In this document: one piece after another, positions 25,105 to 37,296 of the stretch
How the letters are laid out: each line of letters starts with the position of its first letter
Numbering within the stretch: position 1 is the first letter of the stretch
Source: Sisyra terminalis
Lineage: Eukaryota > Arthropoda > Insecta > Neuroptera > Sisyridae
Assembly (NCBI GenBank): GCA_958496175.1
Contig: OY292278.1
Span: forward strand, 17,608,001-17,672,000
Length of the DNA stretch: 64,000 bases
Reading direction: 5' to 3'
Program-made: the position numbers and the translations under genes
Notes under the pieces: model-generated
The model's input: the letters and a program-made list of their open reading frames with translations, nothing else
What the model was told of the DNA's origin: nothing
The model's database searches: none

Positions 25105-25165
25105 AAAAATCAAGTTTTAACGGCTTATTTTTGATCTTAGTCCTTTAAGAATTTGTATTAATTCT

Positions 25166-26008
25166 AAACTAATATCCAAACATAATACAGTTGTTAATTT
25201 TCAACTTTACTAGATAAAAACTAAGATATATTCATTTAAAATTGCGAAAAAATCGTTTCAATCAAAATGCCAAAATTGAGTTAACAAAATTATGTCACAG
25301 TAAGCAAACTTCAAAAATCCACTGATGTTTTCCTTTTAGAAATGAATTTAAATCCAAACAGTATGGTTATTTAAAACGTTCAAATTACAAGTTGATGATT
25401 TAATTCATTTACAATATTTATAATTTAGTAATTTACCCTTTCGAGATCACTTTACAATAAGTCATCTGAGAAGAATAGTAGATCATCTGCTTCAAATAGT
25501 TATAACGAAGATTAAAAACTGTTATTTTTTCTGACTTCAGGCCTTATATGCTTTCATATAATGTCCAAATTTTGGTTAAATTGGTTCCTCATTGTTGAGA
25601 AAAAAAAGATTTGTGATTTTATTGTATCATAGAAAGCTAAAACTTAAAGTATGAACGAATCTTTTTAGTACTAACATATCCTCCAAAAATTGTTCAAATA
25701 ACTACCTTTCTGGACCAATTTTTCAATGTTATTATTCAATGGCTTTTTCTACACTTTTTGCTTTACTAGTTTTTTTCTAAATTTGAAAAATTGTTTAATT
25801 GATTGCGAAAATATGGGTTTCCTTAAAAAATATTATAAATGCATACACAATATTATGACACATGCTAATTAAAAAAATTAAAATAATTTTCCAGTCTAGG
25901 TAATATTTTTTAATCCTTTAGAAAATTATTCACTGGATTTTGCTTTAAATTACAATTGCAGTTTGACTTTTCGAACAGTTTTCGAGCAATTACAGTTTGA
26001 TTTCAATT
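25166..26008. other. AT-rich non-coding stretch
   Basis: No gene seen. Confidence 0.5.
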
Positions 26009-26229
26009 TTGCCGCCCGGGACCGATGGGAGATTTACCGTCCTCAAAATTTTCAAAATTAACCAAGAAAATTGGTAAAAGTCAAACCCCTTTAATATCTA
26101 TTCTTAAATTATTTAAAACTGTATTTAAATTTGTGTTTTTCTCGATATGCTTTTTGTCAATATGCCGCCCCATTTTCATGGGCCGCCTGGGGCCATGGCT
26201 CCTTCGGCAGCCTCCACACTACGCTACTG
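26009..26229. mobile_element. hAT-type element fragment with CAGTRGCGTAG end
   Basis: The right end, read in reverse, is CAGTAGCGTAGTGTGGAGG followed by CCGAAGGAGCCATGGCCCC and GGCGGCCCATG. Ends beginning CAGTGGCGTAG and continuing into a GC-rich GCCATGGCCCC block are a familiar nonautonomous hAT-type terminus in animals. A related GCCGCCCGGGACCGATGGG block marks the left part near 26012. A matching left terminus is not seen, so the copy is truncated or diverged. Confidence 0.5.
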
Positions 26230-28641
26230 TTCTTGTATTAAAAGACTGTAAAGTAAAACATAAAAACTGTTGAAACTTTTTATTTTATCAAGTGGATATA
26301 TTTTTAATTTTATCCAGATTTAATGGCGAAATTCCATAATTTTTTTTTCTTATTGAGTAAATAAATAGGGCGGGAGTTCTAAAATGTTTGGGAATTTGTA
26401 TGCTGCAGCCTAATCAGCTAAATCTGTAAGTCCGAACGGGAATCGTTATTTGTTAAAATATGTAAAGTAAACCGTTTGGGAAAACAGTAAACTTTTGATT
26501 TAGGTAACGGAATAGACAGCTTGAAATCAAGATATTTAATCGTGATAACATCTCTGTAGTAAGCCCTCCTGAAATTATATTGCATCCCTACATTATTACT
26601 ATACATAACTTTAAGTGAATACTGATACTGACTACATGATTAACTTAAAGTCTGGATGAATAATTTCCGTATTGCCTCCTTTGGTTATCAAACAACCCTC
26701 CTGAGGGTGTGAGCCCCAAGTTTGGAAACGTAGTACTAAATATTATATGTTGTAAAGTTATAAAACTAACTAACAACTATAGAAGTAACAATCAAGATGA
26801 TTTACGATCCAACTATGGTTTTTACAAAACATTAACGAAACGGTAGGAAATTTAATTGAGTCAATAAAAGAGTAAGGAAAGTCAGAAAATTTGTGAATTT
26901 TCCATAATTTGATTAGTATTTAGATTGGAACAGATACGTTAACGTCATAGTACATTAACAGTATGCATATTCTTCAAAAAAAATCTGCACGTTGAACTAT
27001 AAGTTCTATAAAATATGAAGTATGAAAAACTATAACGTTTTTTTGACTTTATTACTTATTATTTTTTACCAAATTGTTCAAAGTCTATATCAGAGAAAAA
27101 GAAAAAATGAATTTGTATCAAGAAACCTGTGTTGCAGACAATACTGAACTTTTAATTTTAGCTTTAATTCTGTACATTTTTTTTTTCTTCTATAATAACG
27201 ATATAAGTTTTCAGAGTTATGCAATTTTCCGTAAACAGCCCCCTTCTCTACTTTTAGAACTTTGACCAAAGTAACCATTGATTTTTACAAAGAAAGCATT
27301 CTTAAATTCTACCACCATTCAAGAAAATCATCCATAAAAGCAGTATTACATCATTTTAACATTTTAACGACAGAAACTATAAAAAAAACGCTTTCTTTAA
27401 AGTTTATAGTTTTAAATATATGAAAAAGTCAACATGATGCAATAAACTTTTCTTTTCCGTAACTAGTACCGTAGGAGTTCTAGAAAACATAAAGTTTCAG
27501 GAACAAATTTCAGTGTTAAACAGCGTTATTTTTAATCCAGCACCTGTTCTTGTATTGTAAGAGAATAATACAGTTGCATCATTCCAACTTTTGTTTCCAA
27601 TTGTTAAATCCAATATTGATCTAATCCTTTGTCTTAATCCGTTTAAATAGATTGTAAATCTTTTAAAAATAAATCTTATTAACTTATAACGCCAAACACT
27701 TAGTAGTAGGTAAATATAATTCTTAAGGCATTGTGTCCATTATTAAACCACAGCATGGGGTAGAGTACGTTGTATAATATCAAGTAAATGAGTAATTCTC
27801 ATGGAATTCCGAAATAGGTAAAAAAATGTGTATTTTTTTTTTAAATAGGTTTTTATTTTTGTCAGTTTTGTAATATTTGTGTTACTAGAATTTACTAATA
27901 TAGTGTCCCTAGTATAAACTTATTTTAGACGAAATATAAGGATGATTTATAATTTTAGAAGTGAGGGAATGGTTCTTATAGGCCATATCATCATTGAATC
28001 ACGTCTATTATTGTTTGATAAGGAGCAAAAAGTTGGGACCCTAATAGTGTAATTGTTACATTAATATTATATTCCTCTGTAAAGTATTATTTGTTGTCCT
28101 GCACCGCTAATATGAACCACTTGAATCGCTGCATTGTTTTTATAGTAATAATATTGGCTAAAGTCAATATGAATGATGTTATCATCTTTAAACAGGAAAA
28201 ACCGGTGAATTTAAGGATTAAATAAACAAAGAAACAAAAAAAGTCTAAGAAAAGACTAGTTAAACAGCCATTATATCACATATCGTCATTCCCTTGCTTA
28301 AATTTGAAATGAAGTATAACTTAAACCCTTGGTAAGTAAATTTTTGTGCAAGCTACTTGTCTTTGACAACCTACTTTACTGTGCAATTATTATTTAGATA
28401 TAGTAAATACCTCTATTTTTCTTTAATGTGAGGGAATGGCGACTGAAAATGTAATCTGGTAATAATTTTCCTTTTTTTTTGGAAAGATAGTTTAACATGT
28501 GTAAGATGACTTAAATATTTTATAAATACGGTACAGTTAAAAAAATAATAAGAGATCCATAAAATTCAATGAATTCTTGACTTTATCATATTAATCATTT
28601 ATTGAATTGTATGTATCCTGGAAGCTCTTATTATTATTATT
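26230..28641. other. AT-rich non-coding stretch
   Basis: No supported gene. A weak CTGAGGG...GGAAACGTAG string near 26700 loosely resembles the hammerhead-like cores but lacks the core GA. Confidence 0.5.
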
Positions 28642-28848
28642 TATTAACTCTACCATATTTATAAAATTGATTATGACAAGGATTATTGTTGACAAAATTA
28701 AAGTGATTGTTTATGAAAGCCTGAGGAAGGCTTAATAAAAAGCCGAAACGTCGCGAATAAACATCTAGTTTTAACTATTGATTTGATCCTAGTCCTCTGA
28801 AACTTGTATTAAGTTGTCATCATCAAGGATCTGAAGTTTTACCATAAT
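28642..28848 (+). mobile_element. single hammerhead-bearing repeat unit (unit A, third copy)
   Basis: From AACTCTACCATAT through ATGACAAGGATTATTGTT and the CTGAGGA core to AAGGATCTGAAGTTTTACC, this 207-bp segment matches the arms of the 24.7-25.2 kb inverted repeat. Here it is a single plus-strand copy. Its downstream edge lies about 10 bp before the open frame of a truncated non-LTR element, so one may have inserted beside the other. Confidence 0.6.
28716..28757 (+). ncRNA. hammerhead-ribozyme-like core, best-paired unit A copy
   Basis: CTGAGGA (28721-28727), extra A (28728), stem II GGCTT (28729-28733) with AAGCC (28740-28744) around AATAAA, then GAAA (28745-28748), with ACGT as a minimal stem III and C28752 as the expected cleavage-site base. 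Stem II is a perfect 5 bp here, while the 24.8-kb copy has GGCTC, so covariation should be examined. Stem I is only 2 bp (GC with GC). A lower-confidence functional call because of the extra A. Confidence 0.4.
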
Positions 28849-28855
28849 GACTTAA

Positions 28856-29610
28856 GTATGTGAAATAATTTATAGTTTTGCCGACAATCAAAAATCGATG
28901 AGAGCTTTCATAATTGATTACAGATGCGTTCATATATCGACTGTTAGTAAAAAAGTAAGGACCACGTTGGCGACATCCAACAGGGTTACACTTGCTTGGG
29001 TACCGGGGCACTCTGGCATCAAAAGCAACGAAGAGGCAGACGAACTCGCAAAGGCGGATTCAAGAATGTCATTCATGGGTCCAGAGCCGGCTATAGGCCT
29101 ACCAAAGTGCATAACACTGGGTAGAATAGCTGAATGGACGCAGAATGAACAAATAAAATCCTGGAATAACTATGCAGGAGGCAAGTTCTCAAAGGTCATG
29201 ATAAAGAAACCTTTGAAAGAACATAACAAAAGACTTCTAAATATAAGAAGGAAGGACATCAAAACGCTGGTAGGCCTATTAACAGGACACTGCAATTTGA
29301 GGAAACATCTCCAAACTATAGGGAAGAACACAGAGTCAGCAGCTTGCAGGAAATGTGGCGTGGAAGATGAAACTGCCTCCCACGTACTATTTGACTGCCC
29401 AGCCATGACTCAAAGTCGTCTCAACTCGCTTGGTCCACCCGGACTTGAGCTGGGGAACATACACAGAGATCCAGTTGACTGTCTGCTGAGATTCATAGCA
29501 GCAGCAGACCTGACCAACTGGAACCGAAATTAAACTGGGGCGCAATAGTCCTTTAAGGATGCAACGCAGAGGAACTCGCAAGAGAGGCCCCCAGATCATA
29601 GGAAAAAAAA
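28856..29610 (+). mobile_element. 5'-truncated non-LTR retrotransposon, RNase H and C-terminal region
   Basis: An open frame runs from 28856 to the TAA at 29531-29533 (225 codons). Its start, IIYSFADNQKSMRAF, aligns with the third RNase HI strand, where D of ADNQ corresponds to the usual DSQ aspartate. VTLAWVPGHSGIKSNEEADE then gives the conserved His and the last catalytic Asp. LTGHCNLRKHL, CRKCGVEDETASHVLFDCPA follows as the Cys/His region typical of I/LOA-like elements. The first two RNase H acidic residues, the reverse transcriptase and the endonuclease are missing, as expected from 5' truncation. The frame is intact, which implies a fairly recent insertion. A short 3' UTR ends in an A-run near 29603-29610. 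Minus-strand frames over it are not genes. Confidence 0.85.
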
Positions 29611-30500
29611 GGTGTAAGGAAATGACTCTTTTTAATGGGACCCATATAAAAATATTTGAAAATTTGTTTTCTTTTGATTAAAAGTTCAAAAGATTTTTGA
29701 AAATCTATTGTATTATTAATCGATTCCAATTTGCAAACAGTTTTATTGAAAATTGTTTGATTTAAAAGCTCAAAAATGTGCTAATATTATGCTTGGGACA
29801 TAGTGAGGAAATGATTTTCAGGGTACTATTTATTTATTATTCTTTAGATATATCCATATGGGTCAAAATTTATAACCAACATCATTAACCCTAGACTAGT
29901 AAAGCTCTTTTCAGGGATTATAAATTTACCATCATAGGTCTCTTAGATTTCGATAAAAGCGAACAAGAATTTCGAGATTTCATGAGAATGACCTAAATAT
30001 TGTTACCATAAGAAACTACCTATAAAATTTAACGAAAATATATATTTTGAAAGTAATTGGTCATAAAAAATTAATTTTGATACTAAAATTGTATTCTCTT
30101 GCTTTTACAAAATATATGTTCGATATGTTCTTTGTTCTGTTCTACTTTCCGAAAGCTCGATAACCTCTTCGAAATTTCTCGAATAAGAATACCGGGTATG
30201 CGGTGCAGTACAAGGAAGAAAGCTTTCAGTTTACTTTTCTTTTGTAGTATGATATTTTATATATATATAATATATATATAATAATATAGCTTTTTAATAT
30301 TTGCAGTAATTTATGGTTGATATGCTTTTCAAGTTTAAAGGAAATTATCATAAAAAAAATAATAAAATGAAGTAATAGAGACTTTATTTTATTGTAATGA
30401 TTTTATAATTTCGATTATCGGTTGGATAATTCTAGAAAGATTCTGTGTACAATAATGTACATATGTAAAAAAAATGTTAATACTTTATGTTATAATCTTG
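29611..30500. other. AT-rich non-coding stretch
   Basis: No gene seen. It holds the TA-rich simple repeat at 30257-30287. Confidence 0.5.
30257..30287. repeat. TA dinucleotide-rich simple repeat
   Basis: Interrupted TATATATATA tract of about 31 bases. Confidence 0.7.
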
Positions 30501-31220
30501 TGTGCATTTGTGTTTATGTTTATCATACGATATTTTTATAATGGGATATATGGGAAATTGGTTGGTTAAATCGGTGAGTCGAAAATGTATAGTTGGATAC
30601 GACGCATTTTCCGTAGAATTGCGTTGGAATGAATCATGCGTGTTTCGTACCTGTGGTGTGATGTGGTTCAACTTTATTCTTGTGGATATGAACTTGGGTT
30701 GGTGCGGAAAGACGGGCGATCATGGCGCTTGCGTAGCTTCATCGCCGGCCTATGTTTCAATGGGCTACGTGACGATGAACATAACAAAAATATAAGAATT
30801 CAGTCGGAATTTTACCATCTTGTTGGAAAGACGTGTCGTCGTGTGTGTATGTCTGTCATGGAGCCATAGTAAAGTATTTTGAAAGAATAATAGTTTTCTT
30901 CTTCTTTATTACATCAATCAAACAAAAAAAAAACAATTCTCTCTTCACCTGACTCAAAAAAAACAAATAGCGATCGCGAAAAGCAGTCTTCATCGGCCAA
31001 TTATCGCAATTTTCATTTGTTTTTATTATCATCCAACACCGTTTATAACGGCCGGAAAATAAGAGAGAACCGGATTTTTCCTTTTGTTTTTGGTTTTTTA
31101 TTTTTTCCATTGAAGATTTGATCGATTTTTCCGTGCGATTTTCCGTTCTTTTTAATTTTGATATTAAATTTTTATATTCGGTGTTATTAATACGTTATCA
31201 ACAAAAATTCAAACGGAAAA
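30501..31220 (+). promoter_or_regulatory. promoter/5' UTR-like block upstream of first-exon candidate
   Basis: Between about 30560 and 30760 the DNA is clearly GC- and CpG-richer than its flanks (for example GACGGGCGATCATGGCGC). A second patch lies near 30970-31070 (AGCGATCGCGAAAAGC, ATAACGGCCGG). Both precede the ATG at 31221. That is the arrangement expected for a promoter plus untranslated leader. No clear TATA box is placed, and the start site is unknown. Overlapping 97- and 77-codon plus frames in the block have no recognisable content. Confidence 0.35.
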
Positions 31221-31263
31221 ATGGTCGAGCGAATTTTAGAAGAGGGTGAACAAACCAATAGTG
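31221..31263 (+). CDS. candidate first coding exon, gene unknown
   Basis: AAAAATGG gives a favourable insect start context. The exon then encodes MVERILEEGEQTNS and stops at a GTAAGT donor (GT at 31264-31265), leaving phase 1 after one G. The leader upstream contains several CpG-rich patches, unlike the surrounding AT-rich DNA. No matching downstream exon is recognised inside the window, so the intron would be long. The exon leaves in the same phase as the 11989-12133 candidate. Fourteen residues are too few to assign a family, and the call rests on start context plus donor. Confidence 0.4.
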
Positions 31264-31465
31264 GTAAGTTGCATTTAATTTATATTAAAGCTCTTAAGTA
31301 GATTTAAGGAACAAGGAAGTGGCCTATATTGCATCATCCTATAAACCTAATCCTTACTTCCTTTGTTTATAAACAACAGACACCATTTTGAAAGAGCAGC
31401 CATCATGCTTCTGATTTGGTCCACAGATGTTTTTAAAGTCTTCTTTTAAAATTTTTTTCTTTATT

Positions 31466-31488
31466 AATTAATTAATTAATTAAACTTT
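31466..31488. repeat. AATT tetranucleotide microsatellite
   Basis: TTAATTAATTAATTAATTAA tract. Confidence 0.7.
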
Positions 31489-34400
31489 CTATACATATAG
31501 TCCTGCATAAATTAATTATATTCACCAGGATTTCTATATGGTTTCTTTCGATATTGAAAAATTAATTTAAAGATTAGGCTGACCTATTATTTGTTTTAAT
31601 ATTTTAATGATAGCATTTAAATAAAAAAAAATTCTTGACAAAAATATGATATCAAAATCACTGACTAAATATATCTCAAATATGACGTAAACCTGACTCA
31701 CTAGATCATAAAAAAGAAATTAATACTTTACCGGTCGAATAATTTAAAATGTATAACACTTAAACATTTAAAACGATCTATTTAAAAAAAAATAATTAAA
31801 GTTTTTCCTAATTTTATTTCAAACCACAAGGGGGCAATCAAAAGTGCAGTGAATGCATATTTTGGTTTCGATGTAATAAATTGTAACGAATTTTTTCGAC
31901 CGTTTTAAACTTACATATATGCGTGGATGAGTTTAACAACCGGCCAAGAACTTGAGACCTGAACGAGAACTGTTGAACTATTCTAGTTTATAAAAAAAGT
32001 TGGTTACTTTATGTAATAGTAACCAATTATTTCCCATTGAAAAATGAAGATTCATTATTCAGCGATTTACTTCCTACGATTGGACTATTATTATCAAGTC
32101 GTAGGTGTATGCCAAAGCTTTCAAATATAGATTTTCCCATTTAGTTGATAAAATATAGGGGTTGCAACTTTTTTCGATTGATTCGCGAAAAAAGGAAGGA
32201 ACATTTTTGTTCCCTCTACTCCATCATGTAACAGTAGAGCTTTGCTCTATCTGTAGAGGAATTTTTCTAAGATAATTCTATTGTTGTACATTTCTAGTTT
32301 ACTTCAACGGCAAAATTAAAGAAAAAAGTAAATTTTTTGTTCTCCAACTTTAGTACAATTGATTCTTTTTTAGCTTTATTTTTGTTTATTCTTCAAGTTT
32401 AGTATTCAATAGGAACTTACTAGCCGAATTTCACTTGGAAAGTTGCTCTATATAGACAACAAAACTGTTGTGAAAACCTATTTCCGATTTAATATTCTTT
32501 GGGGTAATTTGGTATTCCTTTAATATTCCTGGGAGTATAATATTCCTTTAATTCTTTGGGGTATGGTCAACATTGCATTTAATGCTTAGTCAGAATTGTT
32601 GATATTTTTTTTCGAAGTTCTTTTAATTTCATCCTGTTTGCTTGTTCATATGAAACTATAGTAGCATTCCATTCGAGTAAATGAGATGAATAATTATGAA
32701 GCGTCTAAAACCGTAATAAGTTTTTTCTTTACTTTCAAGAAGGTATCAAAACCTTCAACATTTCCATCAAAATCGGTAAAGTAGGTTTTTAAGTATTAAC
32801 AAATTTTGCAAAGCTTTATCAAAGTATGCAAACATTTGTTTAGCGATTGTTATTGCCCCACTACGAAACCTTTCATCAAAAGTGCTTCGATACGCACTGG
32901 ACCTATTTTTTAATTTGTATTTTGGTATTGATTTTCTGGTTTCTTTATGGACTCTTCTTTTCGTCGGGTTTGTTTTTACACATAAAATGAGTAAACGATA
33001 TAATATCTCATTAAATTGGATAAAAAAATAGCTGTAAATGGGAAAGAATCTATAAATTACGTCATATTTGTTTTATATCATGAATATTTAAAATATTTTT
33101 TCAACTTATATTCATAATTCATACGTTTAATCAGTTGACATAGCTGATACTTGAAGGTAAACTTGTATTTAGAATTAGGGAAATGGAGAAATGGAGTAAT
33201 TTTGGAATCGCTGTAGCTTTTATACTATATAAACTTTTTCCAACAGGAGCCGAAATTTATTTGTGAAAATCTTGAAAATTGCCCCTAATGTCTTTGAAAC
33301 CACAAGCCTAGTCGATGGTTTAGAATTGATTTTCTCATTAAATCATTGAAAATATAATAGCGATTTTTCATTTATAAATTGAACTATAACTTATCTTTTG
33401 GAAAGCTGCATGAAGCTTGCGAAACACCACTTGGTGCAAGAACAAAACTAGTCTTTCACTTGGCAGAATGTTCTTTAGTATCTTTTAAATTATGCAGCCT
33501 ATTGTGGATGTTTCAGTTGATTGGGTGACAAAACAGAACAGAACAAATTCGACATACTCCACAAGCATACTTCAAATTTTATTACTTTTAGTAGAGTTTT
33601 GTATTCGAAATCTATCGCCCTATAAAAAGCGTTTTGCAGACTTAGTTTTATGGTTATTGTTGTTACAAATAGTACAAGAAATGGTAAACTATACAAACTT
33701 GACCTTAACGAACGCATAAGGTTTTAAGCTATATAAGCTATAGTTTAATGTTAATAGTATTAGAATTAATTAAATTCACAGTTGTTTATTTCTTTTTAAA
33801 TATTGTTGCCACCATTATCGAAAGATACTGGAATATTTAAAATTTTAAAATGAAAAAAAAACGCCTTTAAGTGAAACCATCTGGAAGATAAGTTTTGTTC
33901 GTTTTTATAAGAGTATTAAGTGCTCAATATTAAAACTGATATACCACGATTTAAATTTTATTTCCTCCACAAGGCCTTGTTAACGAACCGATGCAACTTT
34001 AAATTTTCAATTTTATTCTTAAGACAAACTCGAGACTTCAAGAGGATATTACACACGGTCGATGTTTCCAAGCAAATTATTGCAACACGAAAATTTCCAA
34101 GTCAATGACCGATTTCGTCAATCGTTTTCGGTTACATAAGTCGATAATGAGATGAAATTGCTCATTTGCTATCTTTTGGTTGATACCTAAAATTGGTTAA
34201 CTTTTTAATTTGCATAGACTAAATGCCACCTATTGTTCAACGAATGTTATGTTTCAATTAAATAATTGAACTTTGTAATGAAACCGAATCAAAATGCGCT
34301 GACTTGTTGTTTTTTCCTTTATTCCAATTTAAAAATAAATCGACTCAATTAGACTAAACAGCAATTGAAAATAATTCATAAATGTGCCGTCGTGGAGGGT

Positions 34401-35033
34401 ATTTATCATATTGCCAATGTAGTTATACATCTTTGTAAAATCGCCTGATTTATATTCGTCCTTGTTGAGCCACACGTAAACACATTCTATATGTATAACC
34501 CTTTGGCACTTACTTCCACACGGAAATAAAAGTTACATACATGAATAAATGATCAATTACCAAAGACAATACGTGCATAATTGGACCTATAAATCTGCAA
34601 TATAAAACATATTAATATGCAAATAATCACATCTAGATAAGGATCAAGTAGCATAAATACATCAAAACCGAACAAAGGAACGAACAAGTTTCAAAAACTG
34701 GTTCTAAAGATGATCCAAAATGCGTATCACCTGTCAAATTCTTCAAAAAAAAAAATCTCTCAAACCTTTTTTTTATATTCCAAAAAAACTCTCCTCAAAT
34801 ATGACGTCATTGCCAGCTGGTTCATTTATTTTTTTTTCTATCGTGTAATTTGTACATTTCGAGAATATTCGAGCTGTAAGCCCGTTTCACACTAGCACAG
34901 TTACCTAGTTATAAGCAAATATATATAAACCCACGAAACAAGGATATTTAACAAAGAACTACTGAATGTTTATATCCCTCGCCTTGTTTAACCGCTGAAT
35001 AAAAACCAAGCGATCTTTGTTGGGTTCTATGTT

Positions 35034-35064
35034 TTGTTCGGTGAAGAGGATATATCCGAACAAA
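35034..35064. repeat. short perfect-stem hairpin
   Basis: TTGTTCGG and CCGAACAA form an 8-bp inverted repeat around a 14-base loop. Confidence 0.45.
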
Positions 35065-35285
35065 GCATTTTGTTATGGTTGCTTCTTTGTCTTGCATGAA
35101 AAATCCATGTAAGTTAATGTTCTTCATCGTTGCGTTATTGTTTATATATCTGTCTCTTTTTTTCTCGCAATGTATTATCTGAAAACGAACTGTTCTTGTT
35201 CCACTTACACGCCATATCGGTTGGAAGTGTAGGTGACGTGGACGTTCGCTAGAAAATATCCGGACGGACTAGTGCTTACGTTTTG

Positions 35286-35300
35286 TCTGTCTGTCTGTCA
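35286..35300. repeat. GTCT tetranucleotide microsatellite
   Basis: GTCTGTCTGTCTGTC tract, about four units. Confidence 0.7.
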
Positions 35301-36599
35301 CTATACTCAAATAGCAAATGTCAAAAACCTTTTGTAACCCAATTTTGTCACACATCATAGTTTCACTCAATAAGAAATTATTTAATTATTGGTTTTTACA
35401 TATGTGTTTTATCATTGACTAATACAAAAATCAAAATTATAAATAATTATAGTTTATTGTTAACACTTTAATCGGAACAATAACTTTTAATAAAAGATGT
35501 CCATCTGTGATTATCAATCATTACTATATTTAGCATTTAATTAGAATATAAAAAAATATAATTGAATAAATATTGAAATTTTGCGTGTTTGCTGTAAAAC
35601 AAGAAAAAGCAATTCATAAGATACGACTTGATTGGATTTTAATTTAAATATTAGCATTTTTATTTCGAAGCTGTTTGTTCATTAAAGTCCAAGGATAGAA
35701 CTTGTTTTTTTCATTTGTTTTTATTTTGTTATGAAATAAAGGTATAGCGATCAGCAAGGCGCATTTATTTATTTTTTTCTCCATTTATGGTATCCTTGGA
35801 TTAGAATCTGAATATTCTACTGCGACGACAGATGCTTGTTTAAGAGTGATACGACTATTTGTACAGAATAACGTGGGAATTACTTTAATTGCATTGAATT
35901 GTTTAGATATATTCGACCATATAGTTTGCAATCTGATTTTTCACGGAAATGTTTAAAGGCGTCTTATCAACCGGCATTTCTGAGGTTTTCTTAAGCATTA
36001 AACGAAAATAAATAGTTTATCTGCAGTTACTAATGCATTTTTTTCGCTGATATAACAAAGAAAATTCAAACCTGTGCTATTTTAATCGATATGGACGTTT
36101 AATCGTTATCCTAAAACTGGAACCAGGTAATAGTTTGCTTCCAGAGATTGTTACTAAAACTCGATCAGCATTAGTCTACTTTAATACCAAGAAAATGTTC
36201 CAAGGTCTTCATTTATTAATTGGAGATTAAGTAGACTGATTTATTGACTATAGCTATTGATTCTATATGATGTTAGGATGGCTATGAAGTTTACTGGATG
36301 ATCCTTGTAAATATTCTTTGAAGAATTCGGTTAAAAGTAATGTCCCTAGCGTAAAAATTTATAATAATACAGCTAAAATAGTATTTTGAAAACTTGAAAG
36401 AAATATAATAGATAAAGTTGCTTATTGAAGTCAAAAAAGCTTCAAAACATTTGATTCTTCTTCCTCCAACCCGTATGACAACGAAATATTTATACTCGCG
36501 ACGTTATTATCATGATACACTAGAATTTCCACAGTAGTTTTTGTTAAGACTTGCCACTTTTGCCAAGAAATTTGAGAACTGTTGCAATTTTCCTTTTTT

Positions 36600-37296
36600 A
36601 AGAAGTCAGTGAAACTCCATAACTACCTAAACAAAATCGACGAATAGCCTGGAAACTAGAAAATAAAAATTAATTCCAAGAAACCAGTGCACGCTACCTT
36701 TATCACGCGAAAAAGAAAATATCTGGGTATGCATCTTGATAGAGGTCTTACCAGAACTCACCCATAAAGTCAACACGAGAGCACTTAAATAGGAAATTCA
36801 GAAGGATGTATTAGTTCTTCACGAGATCATCCATTCTTTCTACCGAAAATAAACTCCTAATTTACATAATCCTGCTGAGCCCGGTATGGACGTATGAAAT
36901 TCATCTATAAGGAATTGCTTTTAGTTCCAACATAGAAACACTTCCAAGGTTCCAGTAAAAATCACTACGATAAATCATCAATGGTCTCTGTTATATTAAC
37001 AACAGCTTAATGGAAATACTAACCGTAAAACAGAAGATAAAAAGATTCAGTGAAAAATATCTGGAACGACTGGATGAACATCTTAACAACCTTGCCTTTA
37101 ACCAATTGAACAACATTGGAACCGAAAAAAAACTTCAAAGATAGAATATCAATGACTTACCTGATAGATTTTCAGCACTGAATCATGAATATGAATTGGT
37201 CTCCTAGGACTAATACATTTATGAGATAGACTAGATGCACTTATTGCACTACTGTGCAAATTGTACAATAAATGAAGATAATTTAAAAAAAATGCC
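36600..37296 (+). mobile_element. degenerate Jockey-clade non-LTR retrotransposon 3' end
   Basis: Translated in shifting frames, the segment yields the C-terminal part of a Jockey reverse transcriptase. It contains HNYLNKIDE, KINSKKPVHATFITRK, KYLGMHLDRGLT, LNRKFRRMY, STENKLLIYIILLSPVWTYE, SSNIETLPRFQ and KRFSEKYLERLDEHLNNLA. These blocks are in the family order (thumb region after the YLG motif). About 20 residues before KYLG appear to be deleted, and several stops and frameshifts interrupt it. After the last coding block, a short 3' UTR with ACAATAAATGAAGATAA leads to an A-run near 37290. The 5' part is missing, as is usual for such insertions. It is dead. Confidence 0.85.

Larger units (their letters stand above)
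24742..25165. repeat. head-to-head inverted repeat of a hammerhead-bearing unit (Penelope-like?)
   Basis: The left arm (24742-24944, minus orientation) and the right arm (24988-25165, plus orientation) are reverse complements, about 90% alike by eye, around a 43-bp AT-rich centre. The unit read outward from the centre starts ATCAACTGTACCG and passes ATGACAAGGATTATTGTTAA. It then reaches a CTGAGGA...GAAACGTCGCGAG core and ends CTAGTCCTCTG...AGGATCTGAA. The same unit occurs once more at 28642-28848. Inverted end copies and hammerhead motifs are described for Penelope-like retroelements. A foldback transposon is the alternative. No reverse transcriptase is present. Confidence 0.6.
31264..36599. 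other. long non-coding stretch, possibly first intron
   Basis: No exon or element is recognised in more than 5 kb. It contains simple repeats at 31466-31488 and 35286-35300 and a small hairpin at 35034-35064. Confidence 0.45.

Noticed and set aside
26695..26735. CTGAGGG...GGAAACGTAG as another hammerhead-like core
   Set aside because: The core GA of CTGANGA is absent and no stem II pairs cleanly with the right spacing.
28930..29599. Three minus-strand frames over the non-LTR element
   Set aside because: They are complements of a recognisable RNase H coding region.
36490..36510. ACTCGCGACGTT word as a further unit A fragment
   Set aside because: Only about 12 bases match and none of the neighbouring unit A sequence is present.
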